Below, in pieces: positions 1 through 5,182 of a stretch of 7,273 nt of DNA. The notes beneath the pieces are model-generated. The model saw only the letters and a list, made by a program, of their open reading frames with translations. It was not told the DNA's origin and did not search any database. The translations under genes and the position numbers were made by a program. The stretch is from Campylobacteraceae bacterium (lineage in GTDB: Bacteria > Campylobacterota > Campylobacteria > Campylobacterales > Sulfurovaceae). The stretch's first letter is position 1. Each line of letters begins with the position of its first letter. The DNA lies in NCBI GenBank assembly GCA_027079365.1, contig JALWVW010000074.1, forward strand, positions 1 through 7,273, given 5' to 3'.

Positions 1-1169
1 GCGATGACTTTGATATTTTGATCCTCTTTGATCCTCTCCAGGTAATTGACTGTCTCGTCAGAGAGTAGACTTTTCTCTATGACGATAATGTCATAATCTT
101 CCATATAAGGTCTCGTCTGTTTGAAATCTGCACCCGGAACGACCTTGATGCGGTGTCTAAAGTAGGAGAACATCTTTTTGATCGTAAGTGCAGAGGTATA
201 ACTGTTGTCTATGATCAGTACATCTCTCTCAATCATGCTTGCAGAGGAGAGCCGATATTTTCGTTTCTCCTTACTATCTGAGACAGTAAAAGGTATGGTG
301 AGTATAAAGGTGTTGCCCCTGCCTTCCGTACTCTGTGCCACAAGATCACCATGCATCAGGTCTACAAGCTCTTTGGCAACAAAAAGTGCCAGTCCTTCAT
401 ACCCTTTTTTGGTATCATGATATTTGGGAAGGAAGAGCGTCCTCAATGTGGACTCATCTGTGCCGTTTCCGGTATCAGTGATCTTGAACTGTAGCTCTTT
501 TTCACTGGCAAAGGATTGGTAGACGGAGACCTCCAGTTTTACCTCTCCTTGCTGCGTGCTCTGTAGGGAGTATCTAAGTAGCGCAGTAAGTATCTCACCT
601 ACATAGAGTGCATCCCCAATCAGGTTTTTGGGTACATTATAGTCCATGTCAAAGATAAGTTCTGTCTGGATGCCTGAAAAGTCATGATGCAGGGTGCCCA
701 GCGTATCCTTAAGCATATTGTTGATATTGAATGTCTCTTTTTTGATCTTGATCTTTTTGGAACGCAAACGCAGGTACTCGATCAATGACTCCGTTGTGTC
801 GATCAGCTTGGATTCGGATGCAGCAATCTTGCTGAAATGCTCTTCAAGGGGTGTCTGCTTGACCACGCTAATAACTTGTTCTCGCTCTTTGCGTGTCTCC
901 TGCGCAAGATCATGTATATCTTCACCCATATCAGAGAGAAAGGTGTTTTGATACTCTTCAAATGCCTTCTTGTCTTTGAGCATCTCTGTATGCAGTTTTT
1001 TGACTTTGCTCATCTGCATGGAACTGACAAAAAGAATAACGATGCCAACCGTGGCAAGTGCAAAGAGGGCTATCCACACCATCACTGTGTCGGAAAGTAA
1101 TTCACGGGAAGCCGTATTGGCATAGAGGGAGAAAGTCAGCAGGCTTAGGCTGAAAAATATTTTGAACAC
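1..1169 (-). CDS. Degenerate membrane-anchored hybrid sensor histidine kinase-like protein (3' end off the window)
   Basis: About 389 codons are visible, open at the left edge. I take a GTG start at 1169, preceded by AAAGGA five bases upstream; residues 2-20 then form a signal-peptide-like segment. A second hydrophobic helix lies at about 29-50, followed by a charged coiled-coil/DHp-like helix (53-138). An HATPase_c-like domain covers about 150-295: the G1 motif DTGNG is at 232-236, a G2-like GLAL at 259-262, and it ends in a GRGNTFILTIPF strand. A receiver-like domain begins at 316 (DVLIIDNS). Key phosphotransfer positions look lost: the H-box reads FLSDMGEDIH with Glu83 where His is expected, the N-box has Tyr200 for Asn, and the receiver phosphoacceptor position is Glu365 (YDIIVIE). 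The family normally autophosphorylates on His and passes phosphate to Asp; this protein probably cannot, so it may act as a scaffold or allosteric switch (inference). It lies 69 bp downstream of the NYN gene on the same strand; a TATGAT box at 1212-1217 could give a separate promoter. Motif alignments were made by eye. Confidence 0.78.
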   Translation of the reverse strand, partial: MFKIFFSLSLLTFSLYANTASRELLSDTVMVWIALFALATVGIVILFVSSMQMSKVKKLHTEMLKDKKAFEEYQNTFLSDMGEDIHDLAQETRKEREQVISVVKQTPLEEHFSKIAASESKLIDTTESLIEYLRLRSKKIKIKKETFNINNMLKDTLGTLHHDFSGIQTELIFDMDYNVPKNLIGDALYVGEILTALLRYSLQSTQQGEVKLEVSVYQSFASEKELQFKITDTGNGTDESTLRTLFLPKYHDTKKGYEGLALFVAKELVDLMHGDLVAQSTEGRGNTFILTIPFTVSDSKEKRKYRLSSASMIERDVLIIDNSYTSALTIKKMFSYFRHRIKVVPGADFKQTRPYMEDYDIIVIEKSLLSDETVNYLERIKEDQNIKVI

Positions 1170-1238
1170 AACGATCCTTTGTTTTGCTTCCTCCCCGTTT
1201 CTGTAAATAAAATCATAGCATAGTTTTGTAAAATATTG

Positions 1239-1979
1239 CTACCCCTCGAAACGCTTATCCCGTATCTCCATCTGGTGGTTCCACTCATTGACCTTGATAT
1301 CAAACAGGTCTGTCTCTTTGATCAGGTTGCTTAGCTTTTTGTATCCGAAACTGATAGGAGAGAAGGAGGAGTTATTACTGATATAGATGCCGACATCTGA
1401 GAGGCTGGCCCAGCCATCTTCGTCCATGGTCTGCCCCACCGCATTTCTGAGCAGGTTGACCAGCCAGGTATCCTGCCTGAGCTCCTTTTGGCCTTTCTTT
1501 TTGCTTACGCGGCTCTTTGGCGCGCTTTTGTCGTCATAGTTTTCCATCAGCGGCTCAGTAAAGATAAACTCCGAGCAGGCCGCCATAAAAGGCTTGGGTG
1601 TCTTCTTCTCTCCAAAACCGAAGACCTTGATCCCCTCTGCTGCGACACGCATGGCTACAGGGGTAAAGTCACTGTCACTGGTCGCAAAGGCAAAGGCATC
1701 TATCTTCTTGGTGTGCAGTAGATCGATGGTGTCGATAGTCATGAGGATGTCTGTAGCATTCTTGCTTTTGGTGTAGTCAAACTGCTGCACCGGACGGATC
1801 GCGTACTCCAGAAGCTTGGGCTGCCAGTTTTTGAGGTTCTCTTTGCTCCAGTTTCCATAGGCCTGTCTAATATTGACAGTACCGTACTTGCTTAGTTCGT
1901 TGATAATACCTTCAATGGCATGATAGCTGATATTGTCGCTGTCGATAAAAAGGGCGATGTGTGCTTGTTTTTCTAACAT
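1239..1979 (-). CDS. NYN (PIN-like) nuclease-domain protein with C-terminal OST-HTH/LOTUS-like domain
   Basis: This 246-residue protein has an N-terminal NYN/LabA-type PIN-fold domain (about 5-142). The acidic residues expected for metal binding are present: Asp13 and Asp15 in FIDSDN, Asp77 in NATDILMTID, and Asp102/Asp104 in TSDSDF. A Lys/Ser-rich linker (about 150-168) joins a C-terminal region (about 169-243) whose FGYKKLSNLIKETDLFDI stretch resembles OST-HTH/LOTUS domains, predicted RNA-binding modules. Known family architecture pairs NYN nuclease-like domains with OST-HTH, so a cytoplasmic RNA-processing or RNA-decay role is likely; the actual substrate cannot be read from the sequence. 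No signal peptide or membrane segment is seen. The ATG at 1979 follows a purine-rich AAGAGAAAA leader, and a TATAAT box sits just upstream. The hybrid-kinase-like gene follows on the same strand and may be co-transcribed. Confidence 0.88.
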   Translation of the reverse strand: MLEKQAHIALFIDSDNISYHAIEGIINELSKYGTVNIRQAYGNWSKENLKNWQPKLLEYAIRPVQQFDYTKSKNATDILMTIDTIDLLHTKKIDAFAFATSDSDFTPVAMRVAAEGIKVFGFGEKKTPKPFMAACSEFIFTEPLMENYDDKSAPKSRVSKKKGQKELRQDTWLVNLLRNAVGQTMDEDGWASLSDVGIYISNNSSFSPISFGYKKLSNLIKETDLFDIKVNEWNHQMEIRDKRFEG

Positions 1980-1999
1980 AGGTTTTCTCTTTTTTCTAA

Positions 2000-2005
2000 A
2001 TTATA
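2000..2005 (-). promoter_or_regulatory. -10 box (TATAAT) for the NYN gene
   Basis: A perfect TATAAT reads on the minus strand 20 bases upstream of the NYN start codon, giving a short leader of roughly 14 nt. No -35 hexamer is recognisable at 17 bp, which is common for housekeeping promoters in Campylobacterota. The site lies in the divergent region shared with the plus-strand coiled-coil gene. Confidence 0.55.
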
Positions 2006-2059
2006 GCCAAATTAGTTGCTTTTGCGGGGGTGTTTTACTCTTTTTTTAATAAATTTGAA

Positions 2060-2065
2060 TACAAT
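2060..2065 (+). promoter_or_regulatory. -10 box (TACAAT) for the coiled-coil/H3TH gene
   Basis: TACAAT follows a long T-rich tract (2041-2047) with no clear -35, matching the T-rich-then--10 promoter style of Campylobacterota. Transcription would begin near 2072. That is downstream of the possible ATG at 2030 and upstream of the Shine-Dalgarno at 2082, which supports the start at 2096. Confidence 0.5.
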
Positions 2066-2081
2066 AAAGGCATATCATTCA

Positions 2082-2089
2082 AAGGAGAG
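2082..2089 (+). promoter_or_regulatory. Ribosome binding site deciding the start at 2096
   Basis: AAGGAGAG lies about 8 bases before the ATG at 2096. The in-frame ATG at 2030 has no comparable site, would add 22 residues ahead of the membrane helix, and lies upstream of the likely transcription start. Confidence 0.7.
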
Positions 2090-2095
2090 AGGAAA

Positions 2096-2899
2096 ATGAC
2101 AGCGGTATTGTATGTATTGATAGCGGTATTGGTTTTTTTTATAGTGGGGTATTTCCTAGCGAGAATCGGATGCACTTCAGGAGAGAGATATGTGTCTGAA
2201 ACCCCTGTAGATCCAGTGACAGAGGATAGCGGCAGCTGTGAAGATCCTGAGATCCTTGCTAATCAGAAAAAACGCAGAGAGGCAGCAGAGGCAGAAGCGC
2301 AGCGTATCCGGGCTGAAGCAGCCAAAGAGGAGACTGCAAAAAAAGAGGCTGATGCAAAAATCCGCGCAGAGGAGGAAGCAGCCAAGCGCGAAGCCGAAGA
2401 GAAGCGTGCAGCAGAAAAAGCAGCAGCAGAGAAAGCAGCCGCTGCCAAAGAGGATGAAGAGGTGCAGGCAGAAGCGGGAGAAAAAGCCGAAGCAGTAGAA
2501 GCAGCAGCGCAAAAAGAGACCAAAGCAAAAGATAGTGCCAGTCTTGATGGAGAGTCCCATAAGTCCAGCAGTTTATCTGAGCCGGAGACTGCGGAAGTGT
2601 CGGTACCAGAGGGATTGTTGGATGCACCCAGAGACGGGGGGAAAGACAATCTCACCCGCATCAAAGGGATCGGAATCAAGATTGACGAGGCGCTCAACAG
2701 TATCGGTATCTGGCATTTTGACCAGATCGCAGTCTGGACAGAGGAAAATATGGCCTGGGCAGACAAAGAACTGGCATTTCCGGGTCGTGCGAAGAGAGAT
2801 GACTGGGTAGGGCAGGCAAAGCTGCTGGCAGAAGGCAAAGAGACGGAATTTTCCAAGCGGGTAGATAAAGGCGAGGTTGCCAGCAGTAAAAAGGTGTAG
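2096..2899 (+). CDS. Membrane-anchored Ala/Glu/Lys-rich coiled-coil protein with C-terminal helix-3-turn-helix (COG3743-type) domain
   Basis: This 267-residue protein has three parts. Residues 3-22 form one transmembrane helix (TAVLYVLIAVLVFFIVGYFL). Residues about 52-146 are a low-complexity, TolA-like coiled coil of Ala, Glu and Lys with interspersed Arg. Residues about 175-250 hold a compact domain with KGIG (190-193), a WHFDQIAVWT stretch and RDDWVGQAKLLAEG. That last pattern matches the H3TH domain described as flap-endonuclease-1-like (COG3743), also seen fused to or near various membrane proteins. KGIG is typical of helix-hairpin-helix DNA contacts, but nuclease activity has not been established for this family as far as I know and no acidic active site is evident. 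A role at the inner face of the membrane, possibly nucleic-acid or protein binding, is inference. The gene has its own promoter and Shine-Dalgarno, and its stop lies two bases from the racemase start, so the two are probably co-transcribed and translationally coupled. Confidence 0.85.
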   Translation: MTAVLYVLIAVLVFFIVGYFLARIGCTSGERYVSETPVDPVTEDSGSCEDPEILANQKKRREAAEAEAQRIRAEAAKEETAKKEADAKIRAEEEAAKREAEEKRAAEKAAAEKAAAAKEDEEVQAEAGEKAEAVEAAAQKETKAKDSASLDGESHKSSSLSEPETAEVSVPEGLLDAPRDGGKDNLTRIKGIGIKIDEALNSIGIWHFDQIAVWTEENMAWADKELAFPGRAKRDDWVGQAKLLAEGKETEFSKRVDKGEVASSKKV

Positions 2900-2901
2900 C
2901 C

Positions 2902-3615
2902 ATGAAAACATTAGGTATGCTCGGCGGTATGAGTTGGGAAAGCACACAGACTTACTATCAGCTTATCAACAGAGGGGTCAACAGAGAGCTTGGTGGGCTG
3001 CACTCTGCAAAAATCATACTCAATAGTGTGGATTTTGAGGTGATAGAAAAACTCCAGCATAGAGGGGATTGGGAGAGAATGGGCATCCTCCTTTCTGATG
3101 CTGCCTATAGCGTAGAAAAAGCTGGGGCAGAAGGACTCGTTATCTGCACCAACACCATGCACCGGCTTGTGCCGGAGATCAGTCAAAATATCACCATTCC
3201 GATCCTCCATATCGCAGATGCTACAGCACAGAGGCTTGTTGCTGACGGCATGGAGCGTGTGGGGTTGCTGGGTACAGCATTTACCATGGAGCAGGAGTTT
3301 TACAAAGGTAGACTAACTGATAAATTTGGGCTGGAGGTCTTGATACCCAATGAAGTACAATGCCAGAAAATACATAGTGTGATCTATGATGAGCTCTGTC
3401 TAGGTATCACCAAGGAGACCTCCAGAGACTACTACAGTGAAGTGATTCGCAGGTTCGCAGAGCAGGGCGCTCAAGCGGTGATACTGGGATGCACGGAGAT
3501 AGGACTGCTTATCTCACAGGCAGAGAGTGTACTGCCTGTCTATGATACGACACGTATCCATACCGAGGCTGCAGTGGATTGGATGCTAAAGGACGATAGT
3601 AATAATATGATATAA
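2902..3615 (+). CDS. ygeA: Aspartate/glutamate racemase family protein (YgeA-like)
   Basis: This 237-residue cytoplasmic protein belongs to the Asp/Glu racemase superfamily, which interconverts L- and D-amino acids without a cofactor using two opposed catalytic residues. It starts with the typical KTLGMLGGMSWEST loop. It carries the first active-site motif ICTNTMH (Cys82, Thr83, Asn84) and the second GCTEIGLL (Cys197). From memory, E. coli YgeA, a broad-specificity racemase of about 230 residues, shares these motifs and also GGLHSA, LHIADAT and TMEQ-FY-GRLT, so the match is full length. Whether the substrate is Asp, Glu or another amino acid cannot be read here; D-amino acids could feed peptidoglycan or be a D-amino-acid disposal route. 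The start follows the previous stop by two bases and its AAAAAGG ribosome site lies inside that gene. The stop codon overlaps the -10 box of the next small gene. Confidence 0.93.
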   Translation: MKTLGMLGGMSWESTQTYYQLINRGVNRELGGLHSAKIILNSVDFEVIEKLQHRGDWERMGILLSDAAYSVEKAGAEGLVICTNTMHRLVPEISQNITIPILHIADATAQRLVADGMERVGLLGTAFTMEQEFYKGRLTDKFGLEVLIPNEVQCQKIHSVIYDELCLGITKETSRDYYSEVIRRFAEQGAQAVILGCTEIGLLISQAESVLPVYDTTRIHTEAAVDWMLKDDSNNMI

Positions 3616-3616
3616 T
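3608..3616 (+). promoter_or_regulatory. Extended -10 promoter (TGATATAAT) for the 67-residue ORF
   Basis: TGATATAAT is a perfect TGnTATAAT extended -10 and overlaps the racemase stop codon (3613-3615). The transcript would begin near 3623, leaving a short leader that includes the AAAGGAA ribosome site before the ATG at 3647. No -35 is evident, as expected for an extended -10. Confidence 0.5.
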
Positions 3617-3646
3617 TAATCTATCAAGATACCAAAGGAATAGATT

Positions 3647-3850
3647 ATGAGTAATAAAGATATCAAGCGTTTTCAGGAGATTAGGCAGCATATTGACAAG
3701 CTGGAATTGAGTGAAGAAGAGAAGAGCAACTCCTATAAACATATCGAAGAGTGGTATGCTGAGGACAAATCCTTTGGTACGATCTATCAGGAGTTGGCGG
3801 CGATCTCCCCCAAGATTGAGGCACTGTTTCAGGAGATGGGACTGATATAG
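3647..3850 (+). CDS. Small hypothetical protein (67 residues)
   Basis: I do not recognise a family. The 67-residue product is highly charged and predicted largely helical, with many Glu and Lys, aromatic residues Trp36 and Tyr37 in the middle (EEWYAEDKSFG), and a hydrophobic C-terminal helix (IEALFQEMGLI). It has no signal peptide or membrane segment, so it is probably cytoplasmic and perhaps oligomeric. Coding status is supported by AAAGGAA about eight bases before the ATG, an extended -10 promoter just upstream, and a sensible amino-acid composition. It lies 31 bp after the racemase in the same direction and converges on the tetR gene. Read-through from the racemase operon is also possible. 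Confidence 0.75.
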   Translation: MSNKDIKRFQEIRQHIDKLELSEEEKSNSYKHIEEWYAEDKSFGTIYQELAAISPKIEALFQEMGLI

Positions 3851-3901
3851 AAGACCTTGAAATATATTTACAAATATTAATTACTTATTAAAAAATATTA
3901 T

Positions 3902-4531
3902 CTAGAAAAGTGTCTCCTGCTGCGACTCCTGCAGTCGGATACTCTCCCAGAAAAAATCAATATGCTTCTCGAAAAGAGTCACCGCAGATGAAGTGGACTT
4001 TCCGTCTATTTTCAACAGTATAACCTGACTCTGGTAAAAGAATAGGGGGGAAAGAAATTCATTGGCGAGTACCAGAGGGTCAGCAGAACGAATCTGCTCG
4101 TTCTGCATCATCATAAAAAAGACGGCAGAGAGCTTTTTGACATTCTGCTGATAGAAATGTTCCAGATAAAGTGCCCGTATTCTGCTGTTTTTGTACATCT
4201 CCTGCATCAAAAGCTTGAAAAGTGCCTCATTTTTGCCGTCAAAGCTCAAAAGCTTGAAGGTCATAGCAATGTTCGCCAAAAGCGCTTTTCCACGCTTAGA
4301 GAGCTCCTGAGGGTCTTTATCTTCAAATATTCTCACAATAGCAGACTCCATCAACTCACCTACCAGAGATTCCAGTATCTCATCCTTATTTTTAAAGTGA
4401 TTATAAAGCCCCCCGACCTGTATATTCACTGCCTTGGCAATATCCCGCACGGAAGTTTCCTTAAAACCCTGTTTGGCAAAGAGGGTAAGGGATCTATCCT
4501 GAATCTTCTCTTTCGTACTCTTTTTTTTCAT
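3902..4531 (-). CDS. TetR/AcrR-family transcriptional regulator
   Basis: This 209-residue protein has the usual TetR size. The N-terminal DNA-binding domain (about 5-52) shows the family pattern: ALTLFAKQGF-like helix 1, then TSVRDIAKAVNIQVGGLYNHFKNKDEI with the helix-turn-helix at about 27-46. The C-terminal part (about 55-200) is helical and hydrophobic and should form the dimer and ligand pocket; its ligand is unknown. The ATG at 4531 is chosen over the in-frame ATG at 4657 because AAGGAGA lies seven bases upstream of it, the extra 42 residues lack family character, and the longer form would begin upstream of the promoter. Three palindromic operators lie upstream, one inside the promoter spacer, so autorepression is very likely. 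TetR regulators often face a divergent efflux or metabolic gene, but none is visible on that side. Confidence 0.93.
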   Translation of the reverse strand: MKKKSTKEKIQDRSLTLFAKQGFKETSVRDIAKAVNIQVGGLYNHFKNKDEILESLVGELMESAIVRIFEDKDPQELSKRGKALLANIAMTFKLLSFDGKNEALFKLLMQEMYKNSRIRALYLEHFYQQNVKKLSAVFFMMMQNEQIRSADPLVLANEFLSPLFFYQSQVILLKIDGKSTSSAVTLFEKHIDFFWESIRLQESQQETLF

Positions 4532-4538
4532 CTTTGCA

Positions 4539-4545
4539 TCTCCTT
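4539..4545 (-). promoter_or_regulatory. Ribosome binding site deciding the tetR start
   Basis: AAGGAGA on the minus strand ends seven bases before the ATG at 4531. This strong site fixes the shorter tetR start and is downstream of the -10 box at 4575-4580. Confidence 0.75.
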
Positions 4546-4574
4546 GGAAGCCCAGCAGTAGGGAAATATAGCGT

Positions 4575-4603
4575 ATTATAGTGAACATTTGTTCATTTGT
4601 CAA
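4575..4603 (-). promoter_or_regulatory. Consensus sigma70 promoter of tetR
   Basis: On the minus strand TTGACA (4598-4603) and TATAAT (4575-4580) are separated by exactly 17 bases, a perfect consensus promoter and the only one in this window with a clear -35. The spacer holds a complete palindromic operator (4582-4595), so bound repressor would occlude RNA polymerase. Confidence 0.9.
4582..4595. promoter_or_regulatory. TetR operator O1, inside the promoter spacer
   Basis: TGAACATTTGTTCA is a perfect 6-bp inverted repeat with a 2-bp centre. It lies between the -35 and -10 of the tetR promoter. Its sequence recurs at O2 and, imperfectly, at O3, which supports a true protein-binding site. Confidence 0.85.
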
Positions 4604-4623
4604 GATAGAGCAATGGTAAAATA

Positions 4624-4637
4624 TGAACAACTGTTCA
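4624..4637. promoter_or_regulatory. TetR operator O2
   Basis: TGAACAACTGTTCA has the same perfect arms as O1 and is flanked by A and T, extending the palindrome to 16 bp (4623-4638). Its centre is exactly 42 bp from that of O1, upstream of the tetR -35. Confidence 0.82.
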
Positions 4638-4665
4638 TAAAATAGAATCCTCCCCATTCCTTAAA

Positions 4666-4679
4666 TGAACAAACGCTCA
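4666..4679. promoter_or_regulatory. TetR operator O3 (imperfect)
   Basis: TGAACAAACGCTCA has one perfect half (TGAACA) and one half with two changes from TGTTCA; the flanking A and T are kept. Its centre is exactly 42 bp from that of O2. The matching spacing makes a third binding site likely despite the weaker arm. Confidence 0.65.
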
Positions 4680-4697
4680 TATAGAAGTACCCAAGAA

Positions 4698-4709
4698 ACC
4701 ATTATATGG
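4698..4709. repeat. Palindromic element ACCATTATATGG
   Basis: A CCAT-N3-ATGG palindrome that differs by one central base from the core of the larger inverted repeat at 6294-6314. It lies 18 bp beyond operator O3. The two copies bracket the gene-free interval and the deacetylase gene; a shared binding site is possible but weakly supported in such AT-rich DNA. Confidence 0.25.
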
Positions 4710-5083
4710 AATCTACATAGATATTATATATTATAGAGGGATAAAGAAAGCCAGAAAATATTAATAAATATATTATTATTTAATACTAATTAATATATTT
4801 TGTAGAGTTTTTTGTGATTTGGTGCCGAGAGGATTGAGCAGAGAGAGAGATCAGAATACAGAAGGCTTGAGAGAGTGAGATGAAATGTGCGTAAAAAATC
4901 TGTAGGACCAGTCGTAGTCTGTGCCAGTGAGATGATTATAAGCATTATCGTATCTAGAGGAAAGTGTATGTATCGTTTGGATTACAAGGTACCAATAACA
5001 TAGAGGAGGTAGTTGACAGAAAGGAATAGTAATATTAGAGATAGTGTATATTATGTTAACCAGTAGATACCGCCTATTGCATT

Positions 5084-5108
5084 ACAGCGCCTTTCCGCTG
5101 TCATTTTT
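5084..5108 (+). terminator. Possible intrinsic terminator (short hairpin plus T-run)
   Basis: ACAGCG and CGCTGT form a perfect 6-bp stem with a 6-base loop, followed after CA by five T on the plus strand. The stem is short and no plus-strand gene is identified upstream, so it could end a small RNA or be a remnant. On the minus strand, downstream of the deacetylase, there is no T-run. Confidence 0.35.
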
Positions 5109-5182
5109 GATTTCATGCGATATGTGAAATGTGTTGCCCAACTTGTGTGTTGTCTATAAAAAAGATCACAAAAGAAGGTACT

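Larger units (their letters stand above)
4681..5182. other. 500-bp interval without a convincing gene
   Basis: All reading frames on both strands are broken by frequent stops; the longest candidates are about 20-50 codons without supporting ribosome sites. The first part (about 4700-4810) is extremely AT-rich with overlapping TATTAT/TATATT strings. The next part (about 4830-4885) is purine-rich with GA repeats. A strong Shine-Dalgarno-like AGAGGAGGT at 5002-5010 has no usable start codon and ORF behind it, and TTGACA occurs at 5013-5018. A hairpin with a T-run lies at 5084-5108. It may be a decayed gene, a non-coding RNA region or simple spacer; I cannot distinguish these from one sequence. 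Confidence 0.5.

Noticed and set aside
2030..2095. N-terminal extension of the coiled-coil protein from the ATG at 2030
   Set aside because: It lacks a ribosome site, lies upstream of the probable transcription start, and would bury the membrane anchor behind 22 uncharacteristic residues.
2238..2520. GCAGCA-type short repeats suggestive of a microsatellite or phase-variable tract
   Set aside because: They encode the Ala-rich coiled coil, are interrupted by Glu/Lys/Arg codons, and show no long pure tract able to slip.
2263..2856. Long minus-strand ORF (197 codons) antisense to the coiled-coil gene, plus other overlapping frames there
   Set aside because: The Ala/Glu/Lys-rich repeats create stop-poor Ser/Ala/Phe-rich antisense frames. 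There is no ribosome site and the plus-strand product has clear domains.
3851..3901. TTAAT-TACTT-ATTAA hairpin between the convergent small ORF and tetR as a bidirectional terminator
   Set aside because: The stem is only five A/T pairs; such structures are expected by chance in this AT-rich gap.
4204..4256. Direct repeat TCAAAAGCTTGAA occurring twice about 40 bp apart
   Set aside because: Both copies are in the tetR coding frame and encode repeated FKLL in adjacent helices; coincidence of coding is the simpler explanation.
4790..4945. 51-codon minus-strand ORF in the gene-free interval
   Set aside because: No Shine-Dalgarno before its ATG, and a Leu/Ser/Thr-rich composition that simply mirrors the GA-repeat DNA on the other strand.
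4931..5002. 23-codon plus-strand ORF in the gene-free interval
   Set aside because: Very short, no convincing ribosome site, and no similarity I recognise.
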